64,000 bases of DNA from Nitrospira sp. (GTDB taxonomy: Bacteria; Nitrospirota; Nitrospiria; Nitrospirales; UBA8639): positions 806,001-870,000 of the forward strand of contig CP058931.1 in the NCBI GenBank assembly GCA_024760505.1, read 5' to 3'. The position numbers and the translations under genes were made by a program. Under the pieces are notes generated by a model, which was given only the letters and a program-made list of their open reading frames with translations, was not told where the DNA came from and did not search any database. Shown here in pieces: positions 35,459 to 44,246 of this stretch. Numbering within the stretch: position 1 is the first letter of the stretch; each line of letters begins with the position of its first letter.

Positions 35459-36229
35459 ATGACGGAAGGTAACCACGTAGACCCCTTATTGTCGGCGCTT
35501 CGCGATGACAATGAAGCCCTTCGAAATCATGCCGCTTCTAGACTCGGAGAAGCCGGGTCAGAAGCAATTCCCAAGCTGATTAATATGTTTCTGGAAGACG
35601 ATTGTGTGGTGCGTGAGGCAGCCACAAGTGCGTTGGTTCAAATTGGGGAACCGGCCGTTGATCCCCTGATCGAGGCGTTAAAAGATGATGAGGAATGGTC
35701 TGTTCGGGAACAGGCAGCCACCGCTCTCGGGAAACTCCGTGCCATTAAATCGGTGGAACCTTTGGTACAAGCCCTCCGCCTTGACAAGGATGGAGGCGTG
35801 CGCACTGCCGCCATTTGGGCATTAGAACGCATTGGTCATCCTGATGCCGTTCCCGCCTTGGTGGATGCCCTGATGGACGCGACTCTTCGTGAGGATGCCG
35901 CAAGAGTGTTAAAAAAGCTAGGAGATTCCCGCGCGACTGATGCTCTGGTGGAGGGCTTACAGGCCTCGAACTGGATTGTGCGCCGGCACGCGGCAGAGGC
36001 GTTAGGGAAAATTGGCGATCCTCGCAGCTTAGATCCTTTAATTCATGCTCTGGCCGATGAGGACTGGTTGGTCCGTCGTAATGCCGCAGAATCCCTGGCT
36101 CGCTTCAAGGATAGTCGAGCCATCGATCCCTTGGTCCCCTTGCTCGAAGATGAAAATGAAATGGTTCGAGACACTGCCGAAGGTGCTCTGGCAAGCTTGG
36201 GATGGACACCCGGTTCTTCCCATTCATAG
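35459..36229 (+). CDS. HEAT-repeat protein, third of four
   Basis: A 256-residue protein composed entirely of about eight HEAT repeats, such as AVDPLIEALKDDEEWSVREQ, ATDALVEGLQASNWIVRRHA and AIDPLVPLLEDENEMVRDTA. AAAGGAGTGATGACCC precedes the ATG, a strong ribosome binding site. The repeats are close to those of the 26427 gene, so the group expanded by duplication. Confidence 0.88.
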   Translation: MTEGNHVDPLLSALRDDNEALRNHAASRLGEAGSEAIPKLINMFLEDDCVVREAATSALVQIGEPAVDPLIEALKDDEEWSVREQAATALGKLRAIKSVEPLVQALRLDKDGGVRTAAIWALERIGHPDAVPALVDALMDATLREDAARVLKKLGDSRATDALVEGLQASNWIVRRHAAEALGKIGDPRSLDPLIHALADEDWLVRRNAAESLARFKDSRAIDPLVPLLEDENEMVRDTAEGALASLGWTPGSSHS

Positions 36230-36290
36230 TACATAGCAATCAATGCTCTTTTCGCTTTTCTTTAACTCTCACTAAGGACACTGACACATT

Positions 36291-36959
36291 ATGGCTAATG
36301 AAGCACCCGCAAAACTCATTTCGATTGGGCCCAAGAGTGGCACGAAAAAAGATGGGTTTAATCTGGTGACCGAAAACGTCACCGCGATCAATCTTGAGAC
36401 AAAACAAATTGAGGTCGAACTCTTGGCGTACGATGGGAAGACCGTTCTTATGGATGTGGGCGAAGAGGCTGCCGAAGACCTCCAAAAGATCAAAATCGGT
36501 GACGGGGCTACTCTCCGCGTCGTGGAAGAAGACGGCAAGCGAATCGTCAAAAGTTTTCGCATCCGCTCTAAGGACCCCAATATTCAACGAGCCGATGCTG
36601 CGCTGCAGGATCTTACCGATACGCACTGGCTCAACCGCAAGCATGCCATTGAAGTCCTTGGCGAACTCCGGGTGGAAGCAGCCGTGAAACCGTTGGTGGA
36701 AATGCTCAGCGATGAAGTCGGTGACGTCCGGCAGCGTGCCTATGAGGCCTTGATCAAAATAGGAGCACCGTGTGTCCCTGATGTCATACCTCTTTTGGTA
36801 TCCGAAGATGATGACCTTCGCCAATCGGCAACCGAAATTCTTCGAAAGATTGGAAAACCCGCAGTGGAGCCTTTGGCTCTGGCATTAGGCGAGGCTGATG
36901 AAAAACTTCAAAAACGCATCATGAAGGTGTTGGACCGCATGGGCTATAAACGCAAATAG
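36291..36959 (+). CDS. HEAT-repeat protein with an N-terminal beta domain, fourth of four
   Basis: A 222-residue protein. Residues 1-90 are beta-rich, with alternating strands (VTAINLETKQIEVELLAYDG, GATLRVVEEDGKRIVKSF), perhaps a small barrel. HEAT repeats follow from about residue 100 (AVKPLVEMLSDEVGDVRQRA). This is the only one of the five HEAT proteins with an added domain, so it may be the functional end of the group. It lies 61 bp after the third gene. Function unknown. Confidence 0.85.
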   Translation: MANEAPAKLISIGPKSGTKKDGFNLVTENVTAINLETKQIEVELLAYDGKTVLMDVGEEAAEDLQKIKIGDGATLRVVEEDGKRIVKSFRIRSKDPNIQRADAALQDLTDTHWLNRKHAIEVLGELRVEAAVKPLVEMLSDEVGDVRQRAYEALIKIGAPCVPDVIPLLVSEDDDLRQSATEILRKIGKPAVEPLALALGEADEKLQKRIMKVLDRMGYKRK

Positions 36960-37110
36960 GGTACTCGACAAGGTACACCAAAAGCCAACCATCCGCTCGC
37001 ACACAAGACCCAGAAGGCAACTTGACGCGTCTTTATCGCCAGTCCTGACTGTTCTCTGGGTAGACTTGCCAGAAGCTAGACTTCGAGCAATAGCCGTGTC
37101 TTGCGATCTC

Positions 37111-38442
37111 TTAGCTTTTTTGGGAGGGATGGGTTCCCACGGTTTTTCGACCCACCGAAATATAATAAAATCCCTGATCTTCCATCCGTTGCGGATCATA
37201 GACATTGCGAAGATCGATAAAAATCCGGGAGTTCACCGCGGCCCGAACCCGGTCAAAATCCAAATTTCTAAACTGGTTCCATTCCGTGACCAACACCACG
37301 GCATCCGCCCCTTCCATCGTGTGATAGGCATCCTGACAGGGGACCATGGTTGGTAACACCTTCATCGATATCTCCAAGGCCTCCGGATCGTAGGTCCGCA
37401 CGCTCCCGCCCGCTTTCATGATCTGCTCTGCAAGGAACAAAGCCGGTGAATCCCGAATATCGTCCGTGTTGGGTTTAAAAGCCAATCCGAGTATGGAAAT
37501 GGTTTTTCCGCGTAACTCCCCGACCGCTTCTCGAATTTTCTCCATCATCCGGACTCGCTGATCGTCGTTCACGCGTTTGGTGGCCTTGGCTATGGTCATT
37601 TCATAGTCATTTTCGTTTCCGATATTGATCAGTGCGGCAGTATCTTTTCCAAAACACGACCCTCCATATCCTGGACCCGCATGCAGAAATTTCGACCCGA
37701 TTCGTTTATCCAATCCCATCCCTTTGGCCACCATTTGCACATCGGCTCCAACCCGTTCGCAGAGGTTGGCCATTTCATTAATAAATGAGATTTTCGTGGC
37801 CAGGAACACGTTCGAAGCGTATTTGATCATTTCTGCAGTTGGAATATCCGTAATCACAATGGGCGTTTCAAGGATATACAAGGGACGGTACAAATCTTTC
37901 ATTATCGCTACCGATTCCGGACTGTCGGCTCCAATCACCACACGATTGGGCCGCATGAAATCTTCAATGGCCGATCCCTCCCGAAGAAATTCAGGATTCG
38001 AGACCACGCCAAAATTACAGGCCGTTTCCTGGTTCGCCTGAATAATCGATCGAATACGTTTGGCGGTTCCGACCGGCACGGTGGATTTGGTCACGACCAC
38101 CTTATATCCTGTCATCCGGGTTCCAACATTTTTGGCCACTTCATCGATAAAAGACAGATCGGCAGACCCGTCCTCACGGGAAGGGGTTCCCACGGCAATA
38201 AAAATGACGAGGGCTTCATCGACGGCTTTGTGTAAATCGGTGGTAAATCGAAGACGGCCGGCCGTCAGATTTTTGGTCACGAGTTCGGAGAGGCCTGGCT
38301 CAAAAAATGGCACCTTGCCTTTTTCTAAGTCCGCAATCCGTTTGGCATCTAAGTCCATACACAGCACATTCAAGCCAAATTCCGCAAAACAAGCCCCTGT
38401 GACCAATCCAACGTACCCCGTCCCTATCACGCTGACATACAT
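37111..38442 (-). CDS. ugd: UDP-glucose 6-dehydrogenase
   Basis: The 443-residue enzyme oxidises UDP-glucose to UDP-glucuronate with NAD+. It has the N-terminal MYVSVIGTGYVGLVTGACFA motif, the catalytic Cys in GYGGSCFGKDTAAL, and ILGLAFKPNTDDIRDSPAL from the C-terminal domain. Length is normal. It is monocistronic here, convergent with the HEAT operon. UDP-glucuronate would feed capsule or cell-wall polysaccharides. Confidence 0.96.
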   Translation of the reverse strand: MYVSVIGTGYVGLVTGACFAEFGLNVLCMDLDAKRIADLEKGKVPFFEPGLSELVTKNLTAGRLRFTTDLHKAVDEALVIFIAVGTPSREDGSADLSFIDEVAKNVGTRMTGYKVVVTKSTVPVGTAKRIRSIIQANQETACNFGVVSNPEFLREGSAIEDFMRPNRVVIGADSPESVAIMKDLYRPLYILETPIVITDIPTAEMIKYASNVFLATKISFINEMANLCERVGADVQMVAKGMGLDKRIGSKFLHAGPGYGGSCFGKDTAALINIGNENDYEMTIAKATKRVNDDQRVRMMEKIREAVGELRGKTISILGLAFKPNTDDIRDSPALFLAEQIMKAGGSVRTYDPEALEISMKVLPTMVPCQDAYHTMEGADAVVLVTEWNQFRNLDFDRVRAAVNSRIFIDLRNVYDPQRMEDQGFYYISVGRKTVGTHPSQKS

Positions 38443-38594
38443 GAACGTATCCTCCTTGATCTCACTATAATATTCCCATTTTACTCGGTTAAAATCTTAT
38501 TGCACTTAAAAATGAACAGATGAGTATACCCTATTCGAGGCTGCTTGACAGCCTCCAGGGTGCCAACTAGAATCAGTTCAAAATTTCCAACAGA

Positions 38595-38669
38595 GCGGGA
38601 ATAGCTCAGTGGTAGAGCATCGCCTTGCCAAGGCGAGGGTCGGGGGTTCAAATCCCCTTTCCCGCTCCA
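38595..38669 (+). tRNA. tRNA-Gly (GCC)
   Basis: A complete cloverleaf: acceptor GCGGGAA pairs with TTCCCGC, D arm GCTC/GAGC, anticodon stem TCGCC/GGCGA with loop TTGCCAA (anticodon GCC), and T arm with TTCAAAT. Discriminator T and CCA are encoded. Confidence 0.97.
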
Positions 38670-39031
38670 ATTCAAACGGGTTTTTTCCGCTTTATTTCGC
38701 CTCTTACTTCCTCACCATTCATTTTCCGGGCTGCTGAGGTTCAACCTTTATATTCATGCCATCTAGTGGCTCCCAAAGACATTCCTCCTTGGTTGGCCCG
38801 GGAATTTTGACCAATATTTCTAAATCCTCATTCAAATCTTTGAGAAAATCTTTCATTTGCCCGACTGTCATGGTTCGTGCCTTTCTAAAAAATTGTTATT
38901 GCCTTCTCTGCCCTCTTAGAAACTCAATTCTTTCCTAACTTCTACATCAAAAAATAGTTAGACTCTGACGGGTCAGATAGATGAAATTTTTCACTATTTC
39001 CCGCATATTGGGAAGAATTTTTTTCTTCCCT
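38670..39031. other. Spacer after tRNA-Gly
   Basis: About 360 bp with a short T run just after the tRNA (from about 38682) that may help terminate it. Short frames on the plus strand show no family likeness, and I saw no integrase attachment repeat of the tRNA 3' end here. Confidence 0.4.
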
Positions 39032-40339
39032 TCAATGGGTCACCAAAATCACCCACCACGGCGTGGATTCTTCATGCATCCGGGAAAACTGCCGTGCCGT
39101 AAAACTGCTGGGAACGCCTTCCAACACTGCTCCACGTCGAATTTCCACATACCTGAACCGGCAAGACATCTGTCCATCTTCCTTTGTCGCACCCACAAAA
39201 GGCATAGGATCTCGCAGATTGGCCAACCGGGATAGGTCTTTTCTCTCCCCGACAGCCATGGTGAACAATTCCTCATACACTTTCCCAAAAATTTCCGGAA
39301 GAAGAGCTTTGGTAAAAATCTTATTGATTGGACGGAATCGATCATCGGCCAGCAACTGGCTGAGCATCTCCCAAAAGACCTCATCATCGATAGCCGAAAG
39401 AACGCTTACACCACTTCGTTCGCCCATGAATCGTAACAATGCCAGGGGACCCAGTATGTCAAATTTCCAATCGGGGAAGGTTAAGGTGCGTCCCTGGTGA
39501 GAGACCTCTAAAACGGGCTCACCTTCATAGCGACTCTGATGATAATTTCCCCGGCTGGCTTGAAGATGCGCATGGATAATTTCAGGAGCCAAGCGACTGG
39601 GTTCATAGGCAAAGGTAGGATTGGCCGGAGCATGGCAGGCACTGACAGTGTAACGGGGCAACCGCCCTTTGCTCTTCGAAAAGGTTTCCAGGCCCATGCC
39701 TCCCCAAAATTTAAAGCGTAATTCTTCTGGCGGGTAGCTCTGTAAATATCGCTCACGATCCAGATTTTTGTGATAGACGCCGCCCACCCGGGATCCCGGC
39801 ATCAACCGGTCAAACGCATGCAAGGTCAGCGAAGTACGTTGCGTCCGTAAATACGGGATATAGTGATCCACCAATTCCTGCTCAAAGGACAAATCTCCAG
39901 CCCCGACATCTAACAGGGAGGGTGTGGCCGTATGCATTAACGCGTCATAGGGATTTGAGACATTCCGAATAATCTCCTCCCATTGGGTTCCGGACGGTTT
40001 TTCCGGATTTCCCTTACTTCCGCCATCGGCTAAGAGCCCCCATACAATGAGCGCACGCACTGCTTTGGAAGGGGGAAAGCCGGTCAATTCTTTGAGGACT
40101 TTGTTCCCCTCCTTGCTTCCGGTGGGTGTCGAGAATTGTTGCAGGGCATCGATTAATCGATCGCGAAGGGAAGGATCAAGAGAGACCTTTTGTATATGAT
40201 GAATAAGGGCAGGCAGCATGGCCTGAAAGGTTTCAGGAACCATGCATTTCCTACTTGCCTCCCAGTGGTGTGGAAAGGATTCCCGACTGACCTTGATTGT
40301 CTCCCGAAATGCCGCCAACCCGAGTTTCTGATCATCCAT
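39032..40339 (-). CDS. Unknown protein with a methyltransferase-like motif
   Basis: A 435-residue soluble protein. LMHTATPSLLDVGAGDLSFE looks like motif I of a SAM-dependent methyltransferase, and LTLHAFDRLMPGSRVGGVYH could be the following acidic strand. The N-terminal 130 residues are helical, and the C-terminal half (LGPLALLRFMGERSGVSVLS and beyond) matches nothing I know. No signal peptide. It stands alone on the minus strand. A methyltransferase role is possible but unproven. Confidence 0.6.
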   Translation of the reverse strand: MDDQKLGLAAFRETIKVSRESFPHHWEASRKCMVPETFQAMLPALIHHIQKVSLDPSLRDRLIDALQQFSTPTGSKEGNKVLKELTGFPPSKAVRALIVWGLLADGGSKGNPEKPSGTQWEEIIRNVSNPYDALMHTATPSLLDVGAGDLSFEQELVDHYIPYLRTQRTSLTLHAFDRLMPGSRVGGVYHKNLDRERYLQSYPPEELRFKFWGGMGLETFSKSKGRLPRYTVSACHAPANPTFAYEPSRLAPEIIHAHLQASRGNYHQSRYEGEPVLEVSHQGRTLTFPDWKFDILGPLALLRFMGERSGVSVLSAIDDEVFWEMLSQLLADDRFRPINKIFTKALLPEIFGKVYEELFTMAVGERKDLSRLANLRDPMPFVGATKEDGQMSCRFRYVEIRRGAVLEGVPSSFTARQFSRMHEESTPWWVILVTH

Positions 40340-40600
40340 GACGTGTCATCCCTTAATTGGAGCGTTAAAAACGCGGCAAGCAACATTCCCTGCCTTCGCC
40401 GGAGCGGCTTGGCGTCTATGCGCTGCAACGCTGCCGGCCTTCGTAGCGTTAGGGGCACTTTGGCGGAGTAAGCTCGACGCGCAAGCGGACAGGCAGTGCG
40501 CCGCTTGGCCATATTCACCAGCTCCTCCCTGGGACCTGCCTATCCCGGTACTTGCGGCCTCTCCCTTCCAGAAGCCTCAGAACAGGACCAGACGAGGCTT

Positions 40601-40624
40601 CCTTCGGCCATGCTCAGGACAAGC
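40601..40624. repeat. CCTTCGGC...CTCAGGAC dispersed repeat
   Basis: CCTTCGGCCATGCTCAGGAC followed by AAGC matches the arms of the inverted repeat at 54737-54882. It lies in the ~500-bp gap (40340-40836) before the lipoprotein gene, which holds no secure gene; plus-strand frames there show no family likeness. Confidence 0.5.
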
Positions 40625-40836
40625 TTTGAACTCTTAATGATTCCTTGCTTCCCATGAGTCCCTGGCCCTCACATGTTCATGAAAAGGCCAAATATTTGAA
40701 TTTTTCAACCGCCCCCTTCGGACAGTCCCTCAATCCCATTCTTCACACACCTTAGCCGCTCTGAATATTCTGAAACAACCGAATGGCTTCCGAAATATTG
40801 CCCAAAGGAGAGAACTGTGCTACACCTTGCCTCGTT

Positions 40837-41802
40837 ATGATCACCCATTATTTTCCACGTGCGAAACAACACTTCCTTTCCCTACTCCTGGGAATCATGG
40901 TGATGAGCGCCAGCACCGGATGTGCGACGTCACAAGCCAACCCGACATTTGCAGTCAACCACATCTACGATGTCTCCCGGCAGCAAGTCACCACGTTCGA
41001 CGATCTGCTCCCACAACTATTAGCCGCCGATGTCATTTATATCGGCGAAGAACATTACACCCCCTCACACCTTGAGGCAGCCCAGACAATTCTGAATACC
41101 CTCCTGGCCCATGACCGGCACCCGGCGCTGGCCATGGAAATGTTTAGTTGGGATGGACAATCCGGCCTAGACCGGTACATCCAAGAATCCGAATTTACGA
41201 CAGAACAAATGATAAAGGATTCACAATGGAACACGAATTGGGGTGGGGAGTTTGCCGATTATCAACCATTGGTGACCTTTGCTAAAGCGCATAAACTCAA
41301 AATTTTTGGTCTTAACCCGCCACGTCCCCTTGTTCGCTTGGTCGCTACGAAGGGATTAACCGAAGCCTTGCAAGACGCGGAGATGCAAAAATGGCCAATT
41401 CAAGAAATCGTGACCGATAATCCCGCATATGAGCAATTGATCTTTGAACAAATTGAAGCGTGCCATCCTGGCTTGCCAAAGCACGTGTACCGCCGAATCT
41501 TCGAAGCATCCATCTTCCGGGATGAGGGCATGGCTCAGATTATCGCCAATTACCTCAACACGCGATCCCGGACTGACGGACCGCTGGTGAGCTACACAGG
41601 CGGCGGTCATATTCAGTATAAGATCCCTGTCCCTAAGCGAGTTGAACGAAAGCATCCCGGCGTCAAATCCATTACCATTTATCTCGAAGCATGGGATCCC
41701 TCCAAAGAACAGGAGGTTCGTTCGGAGATACAAACCGGCATTGCCGATTTTCTCTGGCTTACCCCTTTGGGCCCCAAAGGCCTTCAGCCCCGATGTGGCT
41801 AA
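40837..41802 (+). CDS. ChaN-like lipoprotein (haem-binding uptake/Tiki superfamily)
   Basis: A 321-residue lipoprotein: signal FLSLLLGIMVMSASTGC ends in a lipobox Cys. The body has ADVIYIGEEHYTPSHLEAAQ, ALAMEMFSWDGQSGLDRYI and LVSYTGGGHIQYKIPVP, the signature order of ChaN/DUF399 proteins, which bind haem in some bacteria. It is probably tethered in the outer membrane or periplasm. The longest frame starts at 40783; ATG 40837 gives the usual lipoprotein signal, though no ribosome binding site decides between them. Confidence 0.8.
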   Translation: MITHYFPRAKQHFLSLLLGIMVMSASTGCATSQANPTFAVNHIYDVSRQQVTTFDDLLPQLLAADVIYIGEEHYTPSHLEAAQTILNTLLAHDRHPALAMEMFSWDGQSGLDRYIQESEFTTEQMIKDSQWNTNWGGEFADYQPLVTFAKAHKLKIFGLNPPRPLVRLVATKGLTEALQDAEMQKWPIQEIVTDNPAYEQLIFEQIEACHPGLPKHVYRRIFEASIFRDEGMAQIIANYLNTRSRTDGPLVSYTGGGHIQYKIPVPKRVERKHPGVKSITIYLEAWDPSKEQEVRSEIQTGIADFLWLTPLGPKGLQPRCG

Positions 41803-41849
41803 CTGTATATAACACCAAATTTCTTGAAGAATGAAGGAGAACCAAGCAC

Positions 41850-42095
41850 ATGGGCGACCCAATTATCATTGCACAACGAACCCCTTACGTCATGGACATG
41901 GAACCGGGAACCTATTATTGGTGCCGATGTGGGCGATCAAAAACCCAGCCATTTTGTGATGGGTCTCACACCGGAACCGAATTTTCCCCTATTGAGGTGG
42001 AACTCAAAGAACCACAAAAGGTGGCTTGGTGTGGGTGCAAGCACAGCAAAAAATCCCCATTCTGCGACGGCACACATTCCAGATTGGAGTCGTAA
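41850..42095 (+). CDS. Double CDGSH-type iron-sulfur protein
   Basis: An 81-residue protein with two CDGSH motifs: CRCGRSKTQPFCDGSH and CGCKHSKKSPFCDGTH. Each binds a 2Fe-2S cluster through three Cys and one His. Such small proteins carry electrons or clusters in the cytoplasm. AAGGAGAACCAAGCAC precedes the ATG. It lies 47 bp after the ChaN-like gene and may share its transcript. Confidence 0.93.
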   Translation: MGDPIIIAQRTPYVMDMEPGTYYWCRCGRSKTQPFCDGSHTGTEFSPIEVELKEPQKVAWCGCKHSKKSPFCDGTHSRLES

Positions 42096-42096
42096 A

Positions 42097-42410
42097 ATAC
42101 GGCCCTCGGCTTATTGAATTCAGCCAGATTTTTTAAACAATCGCGTTGGCCCTGCTTGTATCATTCATGTAGCCCATAATATCGAGGTCTCCGCCTGCGA
42201 CCCATACTCAATACTTCATCGCAAATTTATGTATTATAAACTAGCATAAAAAATCTAATTACAATTTACTATTCAATGGCTTGCATCACGGAAATAAAAT
42301 TTACTACAATCCACAACGATTATGGGTAGCTGATCTTGTCATTGGAATGCTATCCCAAAAAATTAGAGTTGTGTAAGAAATTTTCAATGTCCGAAAGTGA
42401 GGATTTTCGT
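42097..42410. other. AT-rich spacer
   Basis: About 310 bp, rich in A and T, with no accepted gene. A longer frame of the next gene starts at 42336, but it lacks a ribosome binding site and would hide the signal peptide. Confidence 0.4.
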
Positions 42411-42578
42411 ATGAGGCGGATTACTAGCTTTCTGAGTGCTTTTCTTGTATTAGCCGCAAACCCAGCCTTTGCCAATGAACCAGGCGGAGGATATGAGGGG
42501 ATTACGGCCATGTACTATGGAATGATCGGAATTATCCTGGCTTACGGGGTCTATGACATTTTCTTCAAAAAGTCATAG
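42411..42578 (+). CDS. Small exported membrane protein
   Basis: A 55-residue protein with a signal peptide (MRRITSFLSAFLVLAANPAF, then ANEPGGG) and one C-terminal membrane segment (MYYGMIGIILAYGVYDIFF) ending KKS. TGAGGATTTTCGT before the ATG is an acceptable ribosome binding site, which is why I start here and not at 42336. The layout, a cleaved leader then a single span, fits a small subunit or assembly factor of a membrane complex; no partner is adjacent. Confidence 0.65.
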   Translation: MRRITSFLSAFLVLAANPAFANEPGGGYEGITAMYYGMIGIILAYGVYDIFFKKS

Positions 42579-42654
42579 CGCCTCCCGCATTCCATAACAC
42601 ACCATTAAGAGAATTCCCCTTCTTCCCCTTCCCAATCATGGGGAGGGGTGGTAA

Positions 42655-43413
42655 CTATTCCTTGGCCGGATGACTCGGTTCAGTTTTGAGTAAAGGCTCC
42701 AAGGCTTGGAAAACATTCTGAGCCACAATGGTATAGCCTTCTGCCGTAGGATGAACTCCATCCGCTTGATTTAAGCCTGGTTGAGCAGCCACTCCTTCTA
42801 ATAAAAATGGAATCAGTGGAAGACTCAATTCCTTGGCCAGCCGTTCATACATTTCAAAAAACTCCCCCGTGTAGGCTTCGCCATAATTTGGCGGAATGCG
42901 CATGCCCGCTAAAATGACCATTACCCCTGCATTTCGCAACCGGTCAATTATGCTACGAAGATTTGCATAGGTCTGTTCCAGGGGTAAGCCCCGGAGTCCA
43001 TCATTGACTCCCAATTCTAATATGACAACCGTCGGCCGACTTTTTAAAATCCACTCTACCCGTCGCAATCCCCCCGCTGAAGTTTCTCCGCTAACCCCGG
43101 CATTAACTACCTCATAGTGAAATCCACGTTCCTGTAAATGTTTTTCCAATTGAGCCGGATAGGACTCCTCCGATGACACGCCTAATCCAGCCGTTAAGCT
43201 ATCACCAAAGGCCACGATTTTAGGAAGGGATTCGTTCTTTCGCACCAATGGCCGGGATAAAGACGTTTCGACCGGGATTTGGGCCCGAGAGTCTAACAAG
43301 TTGGAACTGCGATTCATGGACTCTGGTAGACCGGGTGAGGGACTCTCTTCAGGGCCACACCCCCAGATTCCCAGACAGAAGAGCACGAGGACTGATAGGA
43401 TATAGGTATGCAT
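42655..43413 (-). CDS. tesA: GDSL-type arylesterase/lysophospholipase (TesA-like lipoprotein)
   Basis: A 252-residue SGNH hydrolase with FGDSLTAGLGVSSEESYP (Ser), NAGVSGETSAGGLRR, LELGVNDGLRG (Asn) and DGVHPTAEGY (Asp, His). These are the four SGNH blocks of TesA esterases. The N-terminus LSVLVLFCLGIWGCGPEE has a lipobox, so it is likely a lipoprotein. It is divergent from the ybbA/ybbP-like transporter genes, the same partners as in Escherichia coli. Confidence 0.92.
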   Translation of the reverse strand: MHTYILSVLVLFCLGIWGCGPEESPSPGLPESMNRSSNLLDSRAQIPVETSLSRPLVRKNESLPKIVAFGDSLTAGLGVSSEESYPAQLEKHLQERGFHYEVVNAGVSGETSAGGLRRVEWILKSRPTVVILELGVNDGLRGLPLEQTYANLRSIIDRLRNAGVMVILAGMRIPPNYGEAYTGEFFEMYERLAKELSLPLIPFLLEGVAAQPGLNQADGVHPTAEGYTIVAQNVFQALEPLLKTEPSHPAKE

Positions 43414-43475
43414 AATAACTGTCTAAGATCTCTCCCGCCTATTATTCACCATTTGAACCCGTTTGTGTAATCAAC

Positions 43476-44246
43476 GTGAATGTTTTTTCATCGTCTACAT
43501 CCTCTTCGCCCTCTTTGACCGCCCAAACCCCAGCATCCCGGCTTCTCATTTCCGTCAATCATCTTGGGATGCAGCTTCAGGCGGGGAGCCATTCCGTCCA
43601 GATTTTACAGGATATTTCCTTCGAGGTCTTTACTAATGAGGTGGTTGCTATTGTCGGACCGTCCGGAAGCGGTAAATCAACTCTCCTGGGATTGCTTGCA
43701 GGCCTCGACCGACCAACACAGGGGTCTATCCGCATTCATCAGACCGACATCACGACCTTAAGCGAGACCGAAATGGCGCACTTTCGACGCAAGCACATTG
43801 GCTATGTGTTTCAAGCGTTTCATCTCATTCCCACTCTGACTGCCCTGGAAAATGTGGCACTCCCTTTAGAATTGCAAGGAATAACCACGGGCACCTTACG
43901 AGCCAAAACACTTTTACAATCCGTCGGACTAGAACATCGTCTCCACCATTATCCCGTTCAACTCTCTGGTGGGGAACAGCAACGAGTGGCCTTGGCACGC
44001 GCCTTTATTGTCCGCCCTCCCCTCCTGCTTGCAGACGAACCCACCGGCAATCTGGATAGCTCAACCGGTGCAATGGTGATTGATCTGCTGTGGGAACTTC
44101 ATCAACAACACGGCAGCACTCTCGTCTTAGTCACTCACGACATGTCATTGGCCGCTCGCGCACAACGTATCCTAACCTTGCGGGATGGAGCAATGGTGAA
44201 CGAGGAGACGGCCCCTCCGCTGTTATCCTCCGGCTCAGAGGCATGA
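43476..44246 (+). CDS. ABC transporter ATP-binding protein, YbbA-like
   Basis: A 256-residue ATPase with Walker A (GPSGSGKST), signature LSGGEQQRVALARA, Walker B (LLLADEPTGNLD) and the switch His in LVTHD. It belongs to the LolD/MacB/YbbA group. The start is GTG at 43476. Its stop overlaps the permease start by 4 nt (ATGA at 44243-44246), so the two are translated together. Confidence 0.93.
   Translation: MNVFSSSTSSSPSLTAQTPASRLLISVNHLGMQLQAGSHSVQILQDISFEVFTNEVVAIVGPSGSGKSTLLGLLAGLDRPTQGSIRIHQTDITTLSETEMAHFRRKHIGYVFQAFHLIPTLTALENVALPLELQGITTGTLRAKTLLQSVGLEHRLHHYPVQLSGGEQQRVALARAFIVRPPLLLADEPTGNLDSSTGAMVIDLLWELHQQHGSTLVLVTHDMSLAARAQRILTLRDGAMVNEETAPPLLSSGSEA

Noticed and set aside
38595..38669. 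tRNA-Gly as an integration site for an element
   Set aside because: I saw no repeat of the tRNA 3' end nearby and no integrase next to it.
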